Origin: Isochrysis galbana
Lineage: Eukaryota > Haptophyta > Isochrysidales > Isochrysidaceae
Assembly: GCA_018136815.1 (NCBI GenBank)
Contig: CM030942.1
Span: forward strand, 3,749,526 to 3,813,525
DNA length: 64,000 bases
Reading direction: 5' to 3'
The notes beneath the pieces were generated by a model, which saw only the letters and a list, made by a program, of their open reading frames with translations, was not told the origin of the DNA and ran no database searches. The translations under genes were made by a program, and so were the position numbers. Of the stretch, positions 29,941 to 39,401 are shown piece after piece (position 1 is the first letter of the stretch; each line of letters opens with the position of its first letter).

Positions 29941-31008
29941 TCAGAATGCCAGGGCTGATGTCGAAAGCAAGGTGAATGCTGCAGTCAAAACATCGAGTAC
30001 GGATGGTGGAACACACACGTAGGTCAGGGCATTCTCGTCAGGTCGCCATTTCCGTTTCCATGAGGTTAAGCCCGCTGTATTATAGATTATGGAGCCTTGA
30101 TGATGAAGGGCCAAGAAGAGCAATTCGATCAGCCTGCTTCGTTCGTGGGGAGCGAATGATTCCTCATGTTGCAGGAGCAGCGCCGGGTATGCCTGTAGCG
30201 GTGCGAATGGACTCTCCCCCAGGGCCAGGATTGGGTCAGCGTGAGAGTTGCACAATTCCGAGATGTACTGCGCACCCGCAAGTGCCAAGGCGGATGAGAT
30301 GCCGCGTCTTCTTGGGTCCCAGCGCGAGATACTGAGACCAGCACCTACGAGCACCCTCGCATTATAGATGTGGTCGAATGCTGCCCAGCCGACCAAGTCG
30401 CCGTGTTGGTCCCTGGCTACAAACTTTGTACAGTGCGCCTCATGATTGTATACAGCCCGTCTTGTGATTCGGCACACCCCTTTTGGCCGCGTACGGCTGA
30501 CCAACCACCGCTCGGAGAGTGCCGCCATCTCCTCCCAGGGTGCGTCACTGGCACTGTTATTATGTTCTTCAACAATTGAGCATGAGATCCCAGCCTGTCG
30601 CGCTGCCTCAGCTTCTCTCCGGAGACCGCGCCGCGCCATCCCAAATAGAGAGACCGGAAGCCTCACACTGGATTCGATGCCATACGGCGCCACCAGGAAC
30701 CCCTCACGCGCCAGCAGCTGCGCTGTGGGCGCTGATACCTTCCAAAAAGCCGTGGATCTGCCGCTGGCGCGCTGCTCCGCCAGGAATGCCTCGATCGCTT
30801 CGTATGGCCGTCGGGCAATTGGGTCAAAGAAGGCGATGCTGGTACGCAGCGGCTCAAAATGTGTGAACGCTTGAAGCCCTTGACCGTCGGCGGTGAGGAA
30901 GCGGTCGAGATCCTGGTCAAAGGCTGCGCTGAAAGAGTTGGAATGGCAGCCGTGCGCCAGAAACAACCGCTCGGCCGCAGAGGTCGCCCCGAAGGCCGGC
31001 GGCCCCAT
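29941..31008 (-). CDS. MprF C-terminal / DUF2156-like aminoacyl-lipid transferase domain protein
   Basis: In bacteria this domain (LPG synthase C-terminal, a double GNAT-like fold) transfers lysine or alanine from tRNA to phosphatidylglycerol. The match includes GFLVAPYGIESSVRLPVSLF then RRGLRREAEAARQAGI, a mid segment LVGWAAFDHIYNARVLVGAG, and the C-terminal block IIYNTAGLTSWKRKWRP, which parallels the family's closing YNFxGLxxFKxKFxP. The first ATG (31008) gives 355 residues, roughly the size of the isolated catalytic domain. The N-terminal flippase half of bacterial MprF is absent. There is no intron. The nearest upstream sequence is a transposon terminus at 31110. Substrate and location are not deducible. 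A bacterial origin is possible but untested. Confidence 0.65.
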   Translation of the reverse strand: MGPPAFGATSAAERLFLAHGCHSNSFSAAFDQDLDRFLTADGQGLQAFTHFEPLRTSIAFFDPIARRPYEAIEAFLAEQRASGRSTAFWKVSAPTAQLLAREGFLVAPYGIESSVRLPVSLFGMARRGLRREAEAARQAGISCSIVEEHNNSASDAPWEEMAALSERWLVSRTRPKGVCRITRRAVYNHEAHCTKFVARDQHGDLVGWAAFDHIYNARVLVGAGLSISRWDPRRRGISSALALAGAQYISELCNSHADPILALGESPFAPLQAYPALLLQHEESFAPHERSRLIELLFLALHHQGSIIYNTAGLTSWKRKWRPDENALTYVCVPPSVLDVLTAAFTLLSTSALAF

Positions 31009-31284
31009 CGTCGGCACTAACCGTCGGCACTGCCAGCGCCGTCGCGGGCGGCCCACCTCCCGCCGTCCCGCATTCAAAATAAATCTTTTGCTGTCAGTAG
31101 AGGTCAAGGTAGGGCGGTCAAACAGGGCTTTTTTATTAGGGGTGAAAAAATGGCCATTTCACGGTTGAGGAAATTTCAGGAGCTTTTTCGGTAGGAAGTT
31201 CCCAATACACCCAACTAGCACATATCCGGGCCCCATTGGGACCAAGACCTCCCCCTTGGGCCCCCGCATCCGCATGTTGTATTC

Positions 31285-31795
31285 CTGCCCATCTGAAGCC
31301 TTCATGTGAAAGACAGTCAGTTGGGGTTTGAAAGACTGTATTATACATATGTCTTCGGCCCTCGTAGGAAGACAGTCCAAAGACAGAGGGAAAGACATAT
31401 ACATATATACCGGGGGGGGGGAGCGGGAGAGCCGGACTTAAGCCGGGTATACGAGTCGCATGTGACCACAATTATGAGTTATGAGTACGGTATAAATAAT
31501 GGTATCATGTGTTGTACCAACACCAACCAATGAGCCGATGCCGCGCCCATAGCCGTCTATAGCCTTACTATAGCCTATGGATAGCGCCGTTGCCGTGTTG
31601 CCGTGCGCCATCGGTGCCGCCGTGCCGCCCCGCTTCGCGCCGCCCCGCTGCGCGCGCCGCACGCGCGCGGCGCACTGTCTTTCCCTGGGCCTCTAGAAAG
31701 ACGGTATTATACGGCTGTCTTTCATCCCCGAAGAAATACACCGTCTCTGTCTTTCACATGTAGGATCTGAAGGCTGTAGGCATGAATATTCGTGT
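31285..31795. repeat. Imperfect inverted repeat (CATGTGAAAGACAG arms)
   Basis: The left arm (about 31285-31395) has TTCATGTGAAAGACAG, TTTGAAAGACTG and GGGAAAGACA. The right arm (about 31675-31795) has the same motifs in the same order on the opposite strand. The spacer of about 280 bp includes a GC-rich palindromic part near 31640. Confidence 0.6.
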
Positions 31796-31808
31796 AAGAT
31801 ACGCGCTC

Positions 31809-32412
31809 AAACTATTGTTATAGTTTCAGCGATGGAGCGCGCGCCGACCGCCGACCGCTCCCCTCTCCCAGCACCCCGCCGTCACGACGCCCCACAGGGG
31901 CCGCCCCAAGCCGCCGGAGCCGAAGCGCTCCCAGGCCGCTGCCCCTCCCGACCAAGACGTCGACATGGCCCCGCCTCCCTCTCCTCCCTTGCAGCCACAG
32001 AGGCAGGGAACAGGCAAAGTCCTGTTCTCTGCAGACCAACAAAACCGGAGCCAGACTCTGGCCCCGACCTCTTGCAGGCGGCGAGAGGCCTTGACATACG
32101 GAACATCACCTAGGGTAGCTAAACCTCTTAATAGAAACCACAGCGGAAATCAATGAAGATCGTACGTTATAGAAATGAGGGAAACCCGAGTCTAAACTAG
32201 ATCAAGGGATGAGTCACAGTCTCCTATCCCCTTCTCCCCAACTCCCGGCCGAAGCAGCGCGCGCGGCCTCCCTGGAACCAGCTTCTCCGCTAAAGAGGGA
32301 GCTGGGGAAGGGGGAGGGGGTTGTTAAGGGTAAAGGTTGGGTAGTAGGGAGGTACATAAGCACGCTGCCGCAAGCCGCACGTGTAGCGGGGATTTTTTAG
32401 AAGATTTTTTTT
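31809..32412 (+). mobile_element. End-only LINE-A derivative with 5' hairpin and 3' T-tail
   Basis: AAACTAT-TGTT-ATAGTTT (31809-31826) precedes ATG at 31832 (MERAPTADRSP; other frames recover the RGRPKPPEPKRSQ segment, so indels are present). The 3' part contains GGCCGAAGCAGCGCGCGCGG (about 32252) and GCCGCAAGCCGCACGTGTAG. It ends GATTTTTTAGAAGATTTTTT with an 8-T run at 32405-32412. Related 3' sequence is found at 55405-55471 and, inverted, at 43724-43990. The coding middle is missing. Confidence 0.75.
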
Positions 32413-32578
32413 ATCCATCTCCTACCTTCTTGCGTGGAGTCTAGCTCGTCCGCATGTAGTCGGGGGGACCTGTTCCACAATATCGTCTGAACGTCCGAGT
32501 CGATAGCTTCCATGGACCATGCGGGAGGGGTGATAGTGGAGAGCCAGTATCTCGGAGTTCCGCGATTGCCTTGACGAG
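32413..32578 (-). mobile_element. LINE fragment downstream of the RT
   Basis: The minus strand reads TPRYWLSTITPPAWSMEAID and then TILWNRSPRLHADEL. This resembles the connection region that follows the RT in LINE polyproteins (a leucine-rich start and an F/LW-x-R-x-P block). Both ends are truncated by neighbouring repeat junctions. Confidence 0.55.
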
Positions 32579-33322
32579 AAGAGCGCCGATGTAGTCGGCA
32601 GCGCGCTTTGTGCACTCAAGAGGAGGGGGGGCCTGCTTCTGGTGTTTTGGACAGTCCTCGGCGGCTTCCGAGTCGAGCAAGCGCTTCATGCTTACGACCG
32701 CATAAGTGGCTTCATCCGGAGCGGCGGCTCCCTTAACTTGTACCCCGGCGGTAGAAGAATCATCATTCATCTGCAAGGAGTACGTGGACGGTGAGCGCTG
32801 CAAAGTGATACCTCGTGACCCTTGCTACCCCCACGACCGCCCGCGCGGCGAGCCTTCTCGCGAGCTTGGGCGGTCTTTCTCTCCCTCCCTCCTACCCATC
32901 CACTCCGTCAGCCAAACGGAACAGTGCCACGTGAGGGTATGAGGGGGGGGGGGGGGCATTGCTCTAGGTGCTGCTTCCGCTCGCCCGGCGCTGCCCTCGC
33001 TCAGCCCAGCCACTGTCCCTCCCGGTCAGGAGACGTTGGCGCGCCCCTCCGCCCGCCTATGTGGACGCATCTCCTCCCGCCTATGGGACGCCTGCGCGCC
33101 TTCGTACGGCGGGGTGGGGTGCAACCACCTGCTTTGGGTTGGCTGAAGGGAGCGAGGGCGCGGTGAAAGGGCAGGACCGGCTGCGATGTCCCCTCTTCTG
33201 CGGTCAAATCGCCTTGCTGCACGTTTGTACTGTAATAAGGGGGTCCTTTAAGTAGAACTTATACCGTCCACATGGGGGGCACTTGCGAAAAAAACAACCA
33301 AACCCCTGAGGTTGCACCCTCT
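32579..33322 (-). repeat. ~740-bp repeat unit, copy 2
   Basis: Near-identical reverse complement of 23273-24005. It carries the MNDDSSTAGVQVKG frame (minus strand, ATG at 32770), here open through the right junction into unrelated sequence. A 12-G/C-run and short indels distinguish it from copy 1. Confidence 0.85.
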
Positions 33323-34150
33323 TCGTCGACGTAGAAGATCCAAGGGCCTTTACGGCCCTTGTCCATTCCATCCGGTGTAGCATTTAGGCCTTCCAGCCTA
33401 GAGAGAAGGAATTTCATGAAGGTAGCTACATCTTCACTCTTCTTGACAAGCTTGTCAAGACTCTTGATATCCTTTTTGTCATCAGCTAGCTGAGCTAGCT
33501 GGATGAAAAAAGGAGTGTCTTCGGGCTCTTCCTCCTCATCCAGAGGGGGGAGGGGGGGGAGCGAGTTGTGTGGAGTTGTTGACAATCGGCATCGGATCCG
33601 ACTGGGGGTCGGCCCGCTTGTGCGATGGCTGCTGTGGTTGTGGGGCTGTTTGCTTCTGGGCTTACTGCACTGGGTCCTTCCCCATGGGTCCCTTCTGAGC
33701 AGCTTCTGCGTACGATTTTTGTGCAGCTGTTGGTTGTTGGTTGGAGGGCGCAAAAGCCCCCAAGGTTTTGATTGTTGTGTCAAGTGCCCGCCCGCGAGGG
33801 GTGCACTGATGGTAGGAGTTGCCACCATGGGGGTGGCAGCAGCGCTGCCAGCCCCCATGGGGAGTCCTTGGTTGGGTGGCGAGACGAGGGAGGCGTGTGG
33901 CAGGGCATTGCCCTGGCTCTGGTCTGCACCAGGGAACAGGACTCTGCCTGTTCCTCGGCGGTGTGGCTGCTTGGGAGGCGAGGGAGGTGACGCCATCTCG
34001 ACGTCCTGGTCGGGAGGGGCTGAGGGTTGCGAGCGCTTGGGCTCCGGCGGCTGGGCTTGGGTCGGCCCCGTTGGGGCGTCGTGGCGGCAGGGGGCTGGGA
34101 GGTGGGAGCGGTCGGCGCGCGCTCCATCGTTAAAACTATAACAATTAGTT
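33323..34150 (-). mobile_element. LINE-A 5' end with ORF1-like frame
   Basis: A near-palindrome (34133-34149) precedes an ATG at 34127 starting MERAPTAPTSQPPAATTPQR. The sibling frame from upstream gives the better continuation (RGRPKP-like, then PPLPPLDEEEEPEDTPFFIQ, then DKLVKKSEDVATFMKFLLS and KGRKGPWIFYVDEEGATSG), so there is a frameshift near the start. The acidic then helical part may be the RNA-binding or gag-like protein. The frame is cut at 33323 by the 740-bp unit. Confidence 0.65.
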
Positions 34151-34906
34151 TTTTTCAGAATCAAATGCCGAATGTAGCTTAGATATAAAGGAACCCTCCG
34201 CGGGCGCGAGCGCCAGTTCTTTACGGGTAGAGCGTGAGCGCGCGTGACGGAGGGGGCGAGAGGGGGGGCGAATCGCACCATTTCTTGGCGAAGATTTTCG
34301 TAGCGTCAGGTAGCCCCCCCGGGAGGTTTTTTATTGGGCATCGCGCCACGGTCAAAAAATGCAGCCCCACCCTTACAAGTCGTTAAAAAGCCCCTGTTTG
34401 ACCGCCCTAGCACAAGCCTTGCACGAGCTTCACGCGACGAAGCAAAGAATCTCAAACAACAAAAATGAAAAGAGCACGGCAAAGACTGCGGTTTGAACGG
34501 TTCATTTGGTTGATTTGCAGGGTGAAGAAACTTGCCGGATCAAACCAATGTGGAGAAGATCGGGGGTTTTTGCAGGGGTTTCACTCCGATTTCACCAAGG
34601 TTTCACTCCGCGTTTGACTTCAAACGCGGAGTGAAACCTCGGTGAAACCATGTTTGTTTAACTCCGCCCAGTGGGCGCGAAGAACAACTCTGGCGGGTTT
34701 CACTACCAGTTTTTTGCTTCTCCGCGAGCGATGGCGGTGCGCTTGCGCCCGCCACCCTGGGAGCGAAAGGGTGGGGGTGCGGCGGCACCGGGGCCACGCG
34801 AGCCCGCGCGCGCACACCAACCTCACCTATCATCACCTCACTCTCGCCCTCTCCCGGCACGCCGTGAACGCAGGCCGAGGCGGACGACGCGAACAAGAAG
34901 TGGCGC

Positions 34907-36364
34907 ATGGATTGGACCGAGCCGCGGAAGATCGCTCTGCTGAAGCAGGTGATCGACTGCGGCCCGAAGGCCTTCATGACCTTCAAGGAGGGCAAGTCAA
35001 GGGACGGCGAGAAGCACACCCAGGCGCACGCATGGACGAACAAGACCGACGGCATCCTGACGCTCACCTTGCTGGACGAGAGCTTCAGGGAGTTTGGGGA
35101 CGTTTTCCCCAGCCCCTACACGTCAGTGCTGAGCTCCCTGAAGAGGTGGCTGAAGGTGTGTGCGCGCATGCTGGGCTTGGCTGGGTTCCCAGGTCGAAGA
35201 AAGCACGCGCCGGCGCCGGCGTAGCGCGCGCTACGCGTGGGCAGGGTGCATGCGCTTCAGTTCCACTGCTCACCGTCTCCACTTCGTTCGCGATCGTATT
35301 GCAGGAAGGGGCTCACTTGTACACCCAGGGCAAGGAGCAGCGAGAGCCCGTACAAGTCGACCATCCAACGCAAGTGGAGGACGCCAAGTCGGAGAAATTC
35401 ACAGAGTACGAACAGCTCATCGTGCAAGTGGCGGAGATCTACAGGATGGCAAACGACGAGGCGGCACGTGTCAAAATGCTCAAGGAAGCCGACCGCGCGG
35501 CCGGCACCGCGCAAGACGCCGCGGCTCGGGCCGCACACAAGGCTCTCAGCGAGGAAGAATTGCACGTGAGTAGACGCACATGTGCCCCGGCCCCTCGCAC
35601 CCCACCAGCGCGAGTTGGCTGCCATCACCCATCACGTGCCCTCCGCCCTGCAGGCGGCGGAAAACGGCGCGGCTAAGAACAACAAAGACGACGCCAGCAG
35701 CACAAGCGGGCCGGAGCGCATTGGGCTCGAGGATTACGTGATCGGAGTCGTCGAAAGCGGTGAGGACCCGTGCCTCACTCCCCAAATGCTTATTGAAGAC
35801 CCCTCCAAACGCCCAGCAGGGTACACCCTGGAGGAGCCGGACGACGAGGGCAAGCAATGGCTTGTCAAGGTGCGTTCGGCGCCTTCGTCGACCGCGTCCA
35901 AGGCGAAGAAGGCGAAGAGGGCACACGGGGCGCCGGCGAGCACCCGGGAAATCCTCGCGGAATTCATGCTGTCCAAGCGCGAGGACAGCCTACTCAAGCG
36001 AGAGCGCCAAGCACACCAAGCTCACGTGGCGGAGCGCAGCGTTGCGGTGGAGGAGGCGCGTGAGGCGCGGCAGGTGGCGCGTGAGGAGGCTGAGGCGCAG
36101 CGCTTGGAGGAGAAGTCCCGGCTCGAAGCGGTGCGCCTCGAACATGAAATCAAGATGGACGAAGCCCGGCTTGAAGCTCAAAGAGAACACGAGCGGCGCA
36201 CCATGGAGCGCGAGCGCGAGCGGGAGCTTCGTGAAGATGCGCGCGCGGAACGTGAAGCGCAAAACGCAATGCGAATGCAGCAAATGATGATGGAGCAGCA
36301 GGCCGCAATGATGCAATTGATGCAGCAGATCCTCCAAGTGAACCGCCCCTCTGCCGGCCCTTAG
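34907..36364 (+). CDS. Myb/SANT-like plus coiled-coil protein inside a TIR element
   Basis: There are three exons, 34907-35155, 35305-35565 and 35654-36364, with GT-AG introns of 149 and 88 bp and phase 0 throughout; 406 residues. Exon 1 may begin at 34874 (acceptor CGCAG), giving KKWRMDWTEPRKIALLKQV. Residues 1-83 resemble a trihelix or Myb/SANT-like DNA-binding fold: WTEPRKIALLKQVI, then HAWTNKTDG, and SVLSSLKRWLK. A Pro/Asp-containing middle follows, then a Lys/Ala-rich segment that may be a nuclear signal. The last part is a long charged coiled coil ending in a Met/Gln-rich tail (MRMQQMMMEQQAAMMQLMQQ). PIF/Harbinger transposons normally pair such a Myb-like protein with a transposase. It may equally be a host transcription factor trapped in an element. 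Confidence 0.65.
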
Positions 36365-36650
36365 TTGATTGTTGAGCGTAACACTGTACTCGCGAGGCCC
36401 TTTCGCCTTCCGAGCATGGCGCCGAAGGCGTGCACTCGCAGCGTGTCTGTCTACTTGCTACTCGTTGGCGTGTATTTGCTTGTTTCAGCGCAGCCATGGG
36501 CCCTGGGCACCCGTGTGCCTTTGCCTAATATTAATAGTTAATTCATCAAACCCTATCCTGTAAGTCCAATAAAGGAATACGATGAAGCACCCGATTCTTA
36601 CACCCCCCCCCCCGCTGGCCACCGACTCCTGTTATAAGTTACAACTCCCC
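36365..36650. other. 3' flank of the Myb-like gene
   Basis: AATAAAGGAATACG at 36569 may serve as a polyadenylation signal. Otherwise empty until the microsatellite. Confidence 0.35.
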
Positions 36651-36658
36651 CCCCCCCC

Positions 36659-36729
<71 letters not shown>

Positions 36730-36812
36730 CTCCCTCCCTCCCTCCCTCCCTCCCTCCCTCCCTCCCTCCCTCCCTCTCTCCCTCTCTCTCTCCCTCTCTC
36801 GAGAAACCATTG
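36648..36812 (+). repeat. Poly(C), (CT)n and (CCCT)n microsatellites
   Basis: Consecutive C-run, (CT)n and (TCCC)n tracts directly abut the LINE-A 5' hairpin. Confidence 0.95.
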
Positions 36813-36960
36813 TTATAGTTGCAGCGATGGAGCGCGCGCCGACCGCGCAGGCGTGCGACGTCGACCAAACCAAAAAGTTTTGTGTGTCGAGACCAACGAC
36901 TTCCGAACACACACTCGCATCGAACTCGCACCGAGCGCCCAACTACTGCGACTAGGAGGA
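36805..36960 (+). mobile_element. LINE-A 5' end fragment
   Basis: AACCAT-TGTT-ATAGTT (36806-36820; one mismatch in the stem) precedes ATG at 36827 (MERAPTAQACDVDQTKKFCV). It is open for about 40 codons and then stops. Downstream similarity to other copies is lost quickly. Confidence 0.6.
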
Positions 36961-37530
36961 AGACTAGGAATCGAACACACCGTCAAGTATGAGAACAACA
37001 CCGTCACACGGTTACAAAGGACCAAGGATAACACCCGACCAACGGTAACATGGGGGGGGGGGGGGGAGAAGAGGGAGTAGGGGGTAGGGGGCGAGGGGGG
37101 AAGGGGGGGGGGGGGGGGGAAGGGGGGGGGGGGGCAAGGGGAGGGGGGGGGCTGTGCAACTAGAAATTGGCGGAAGCTTTTCATGGTGGTATTTGTCGAA
37201 GAGAACCCGAACTTGAGGCCTCAGCCTCTTAGCATCACTTCTAACACTACTAATACAGTTGTTTATGTTACATTGTAAGTGAGGCTACACGGGACACGGG
37301 GAGGACCATCACCTATCAAAAGGGCCCCCCAGCCATGTATGTCTGAAGGGCAGGAGGTTTCATACCAAACTTGTGGGAAACAATGCTACCGTACAAGCAC
37401 GTATGCATGTTGGTGAAAAGACTAGCCACCCGGAGGAATGCCCCGACATCACCGAGGAACGTGCCCTTCACCTGCTTGTGGTCGGCTTATGGACGCGAGC
37501 ACTTGTGTCCTTCTCCCGGTCCTCATCCTC
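36961..37530. other. G-run rich spacer, no gene seen
   Basis: Poly(G) tracts at 37053-37160, otherwise unique sequence without a supported frame. Confidence 0.5.
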
Positions 37531-37539
37531 CTTGACCCA

Positions 37540-37920
37540 GCGTGCCGTGGAATTCCGATTTCCATCCTTTATCGTTTATTGATTATTCCCCCCTTAGGAA
37601 GCTCCGGGGGGGGAATTCTAGATTCCATCGTCCTTTATCGATTATCCCCCCCCTAGGGAGCTCCAGGGGGGGAATTCCGCCAGATTCCATCCTTTATCAA
37701 TATCGATTATCCCCCCCTAGGGAGCTCCAGGGGGGGAATTCCAGATTCAATCCTTTATCGATTATTGATTATCCCCCCCCAAGGAGCTCCAGGAGGGGAA
37801 TTCTAGATTCCATCCTTTATCGATTATCCCCCCCCTAGGGAGCTCCAGGGGGCAGGGGGGGAATTCTAGATTCCATCCTTTGTCGATTATCCCCCCCCCC
37901 CTTGGGGGGGGGGGGGGCTC
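37540..37920 (+). repeat. Minisatellite, six ~62-bp units
   Basis: The unit core is ATTCCATCCTTTATCGATTA, then CCCCCCCTAGGGAGCTCCAG, then GGGGGGAATTCTAGA. Six imperfect copies run in tandem, each with one GAATTC. On the minus strand two copies read GGIIDKGWNLEFP repeatedly, but the units are not a constant multiple of three, so coding use is unlikely. Confidence 0.9.
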
Positions 37921-38129
37921 CGGGGCTAGGAGCCCACCAGGGGCTAACCCATCATCTCGCTCTCCATCTGAGCCAGTGAAACTTGTCTTTTGCAGTGGCA
38001 GGTGCCCCCCCCCCCCCCCCCCATATAGCTTGGGGGGGCATGCATGCTGCTTGTGAGGCTGGGCTGAGGAGGGCGCTTGAGGAACAATTGAGAAAAAGAA
38101 GGGTGAGTGGGTAGCCTTGGTCACAACAC

Positions 38130-38290
38130 TCAAGGCACGGTCTCCCAGAGGGAGTTACACGTTACGCATCATGAGGTTGGATCTTGTGCAAGGCTACCCC
38201 ACCCCTCAAGACCGTGGGTGATGGTAACTCATAGGAATGCAAGGCACGGTCTCTCATAAAGAGAGTTACACGTAACGCATCATGCATCCT
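38130..38290 (+). repeat. Two ~45-bp direct repeats 109 bp apart
   Basis: CAAGGCACGGTCTC followed by GAGTTACACGT(T/A)ACGCAT is present at about 38131 and 38240. Each copy contains a small hairpin (CTCTC-TAAA-GAGAG type in the second). Confidence 0.75.
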
Positions 38291-38479
38291 GTGGTAGTTT
38301 AAGGACATTTCGGTCCCTATGCTTGAGAGGATGCATTTATTGATTTCCCAATTTTCCAAGCACAGTGGAACAATAGAACACACACTCCACATTGTCCAGA
38401 TGCTAAGGAACACTACCACCCACATGCAGTGCAACAAAGACTAAGCCATCTGCTAGAAAGGGGTCTTGGGTTGTTCCTC

Positions 38480-38870
38480 TCCCTCTCACCTTGCTCTGCC
38501 TCTCCCTCTCCCTTGATCTCTCAATGTCATTCTCACTATCGCTCACCTGCTCAGTCTCTCTCCCTCCCCTCCCCTCTCATTGTGACAACCCTCCCCCTCC
38601 AGCTCCCCCTCACCCTCACTTTCCTTCCTCCCATCCTCATCCTCGTCGCTCGCCCTCAGCTCCGCGCGCGCTCCTCATCGCTCTGCCTCTCCCTCTCCCT
38701 CGATCTCTCGATGTCGCTATCGCTGTTACTAAGCTGCTCACTCTCTCTCCCTCCCCTCCCCTCTCATCGTGACAACCCTCCCCCTCCGGCTCCCCATCAC
38801 TTTCCCTCCTCCCATCCTCACCCTCGCTGCTCGCCCTCAGCTCGGCGCGCGCTCCGACTGCCAAGGGCTC
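38480..38870. repeat. ~190-bp tandem duplication, CT-rich on plus strand
   Basis: CTCTGCCTCTCCCTCTCCCT begins the first copy and recurs about 190 bp later. Similarity continues through GTGACAACCCTCCCCCTCC and CTCGCCCTCAGCTC. The minus strand is open across both copies (Glu/Gly/Arg-rich, from ATG at 38873, MEPLAVGARAELRASSEGED), a possible but unsupported gene of the surrounding element. Confidence 0.7.
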
Positions 38871-39401
38871 CATTGTGACGGCCCCATGCGATCGGAGCCG
38901 TCGCGCTAGAAGCGCACAGGCCATGTGAACTCGGCTCTCGCGGCTTCGAGCGGCGTGAGCGCGGGCGGTGAGCGCCGAGAGGGCATGGGGAGCTCTGGGG
39001 GCTCCATGGGGGGGCGCGAGGCGCGCATCTCGCGCGAGAGAAGGGCGCGCCCCCCCGCGGTCCACCCGTTCCCGCGGGAGCCTCTTACGGCGCAGTGAAA
39101 CCCCTCGCGGCCAACAGAACGCTGTTTCCCTTTTGCAGAACGTTGTTTTCCTCGGGTTTCACCCAGCTTTACTCGGTAGTCGAGCAAGTGAAACCCCGGA
39201 GTGAAACCCGAGTGAAACCCGAGTGAAACCTTCTCAAAAACCCTCTGATGTCATTGTTCAAATCACGCGTGTCGCCTTTTGATAGAACGCGAACTGTTCC
39301 TCGGCCAGCAGGCCCACCAGCGCCCGCCTCTAGCAACTACCCGCACTCGCACCTCACTACTGAACGCTGGAGCGGTGCGCACGTCTCAGGGCCCCATCTC
39401 A

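Larger units (their letters stand above)
31110..34409 (+). mobile_element. TA-flanked TIR element, 3.3 kb, no transposase seen
   Basis: The left end TA-GGGCGGTCAAACAGGG (31110 on) and the right end (reverse complement, TA at 34408-34409) form inverted termini of about 25 bp including the following CTTTTTA stretch. Outside the termini both flanks give TA, as expected for a TA target duplication. The left subterminal 150 bp recurs inverted at 45512-45665. The right subterminal 240 bp recurs at 11335-11585. The interior is a nest of LINE-A pieces and the 735-bp unit. No DDE transposase frame is visible, so this is non-autonomous or two unrelated ends that happen to face each other. Confidence 0.55.
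34561..39246 (+). mobile_element. 4.7-kb TIR element with GTTTCACTC termini (PIF/Harbinger-like?)
   Basis: The left end reads GGGGGTTTTTG then repeated GTTTCACTC motifs (34561-34660). The right end, read in reverse, is AGAGGGTTTTTG followed by three GTTTCACTC motifs (39170-39246). Both are flanked by GAT (34558-34560 and 39247-39249), a 3-bp duplication of the length typical for PIF/Harbinger elements. The only clear gene inside is the Myb-like coiled-coil protein. No DDE transposase is seen, and much of the right half is microsatellite and repeat DNA. A third terminus of this group is at 62084-62215. Confidence 0.55.

Noticed and set aside
37540-37920. Regular repeats resembling a CRISPR array.
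   Set aside because: The spacers are not unique (whole units are alike), there are no cas genes, and the genome is eukaryotic.
38637-39065. Minus-strand Glu/Arg-rich frame that could be the missing transposase of the TIR element.
   Set aside because: It is the reverse of a CT-rich duplicated tract and contains no DDE-like motifs.
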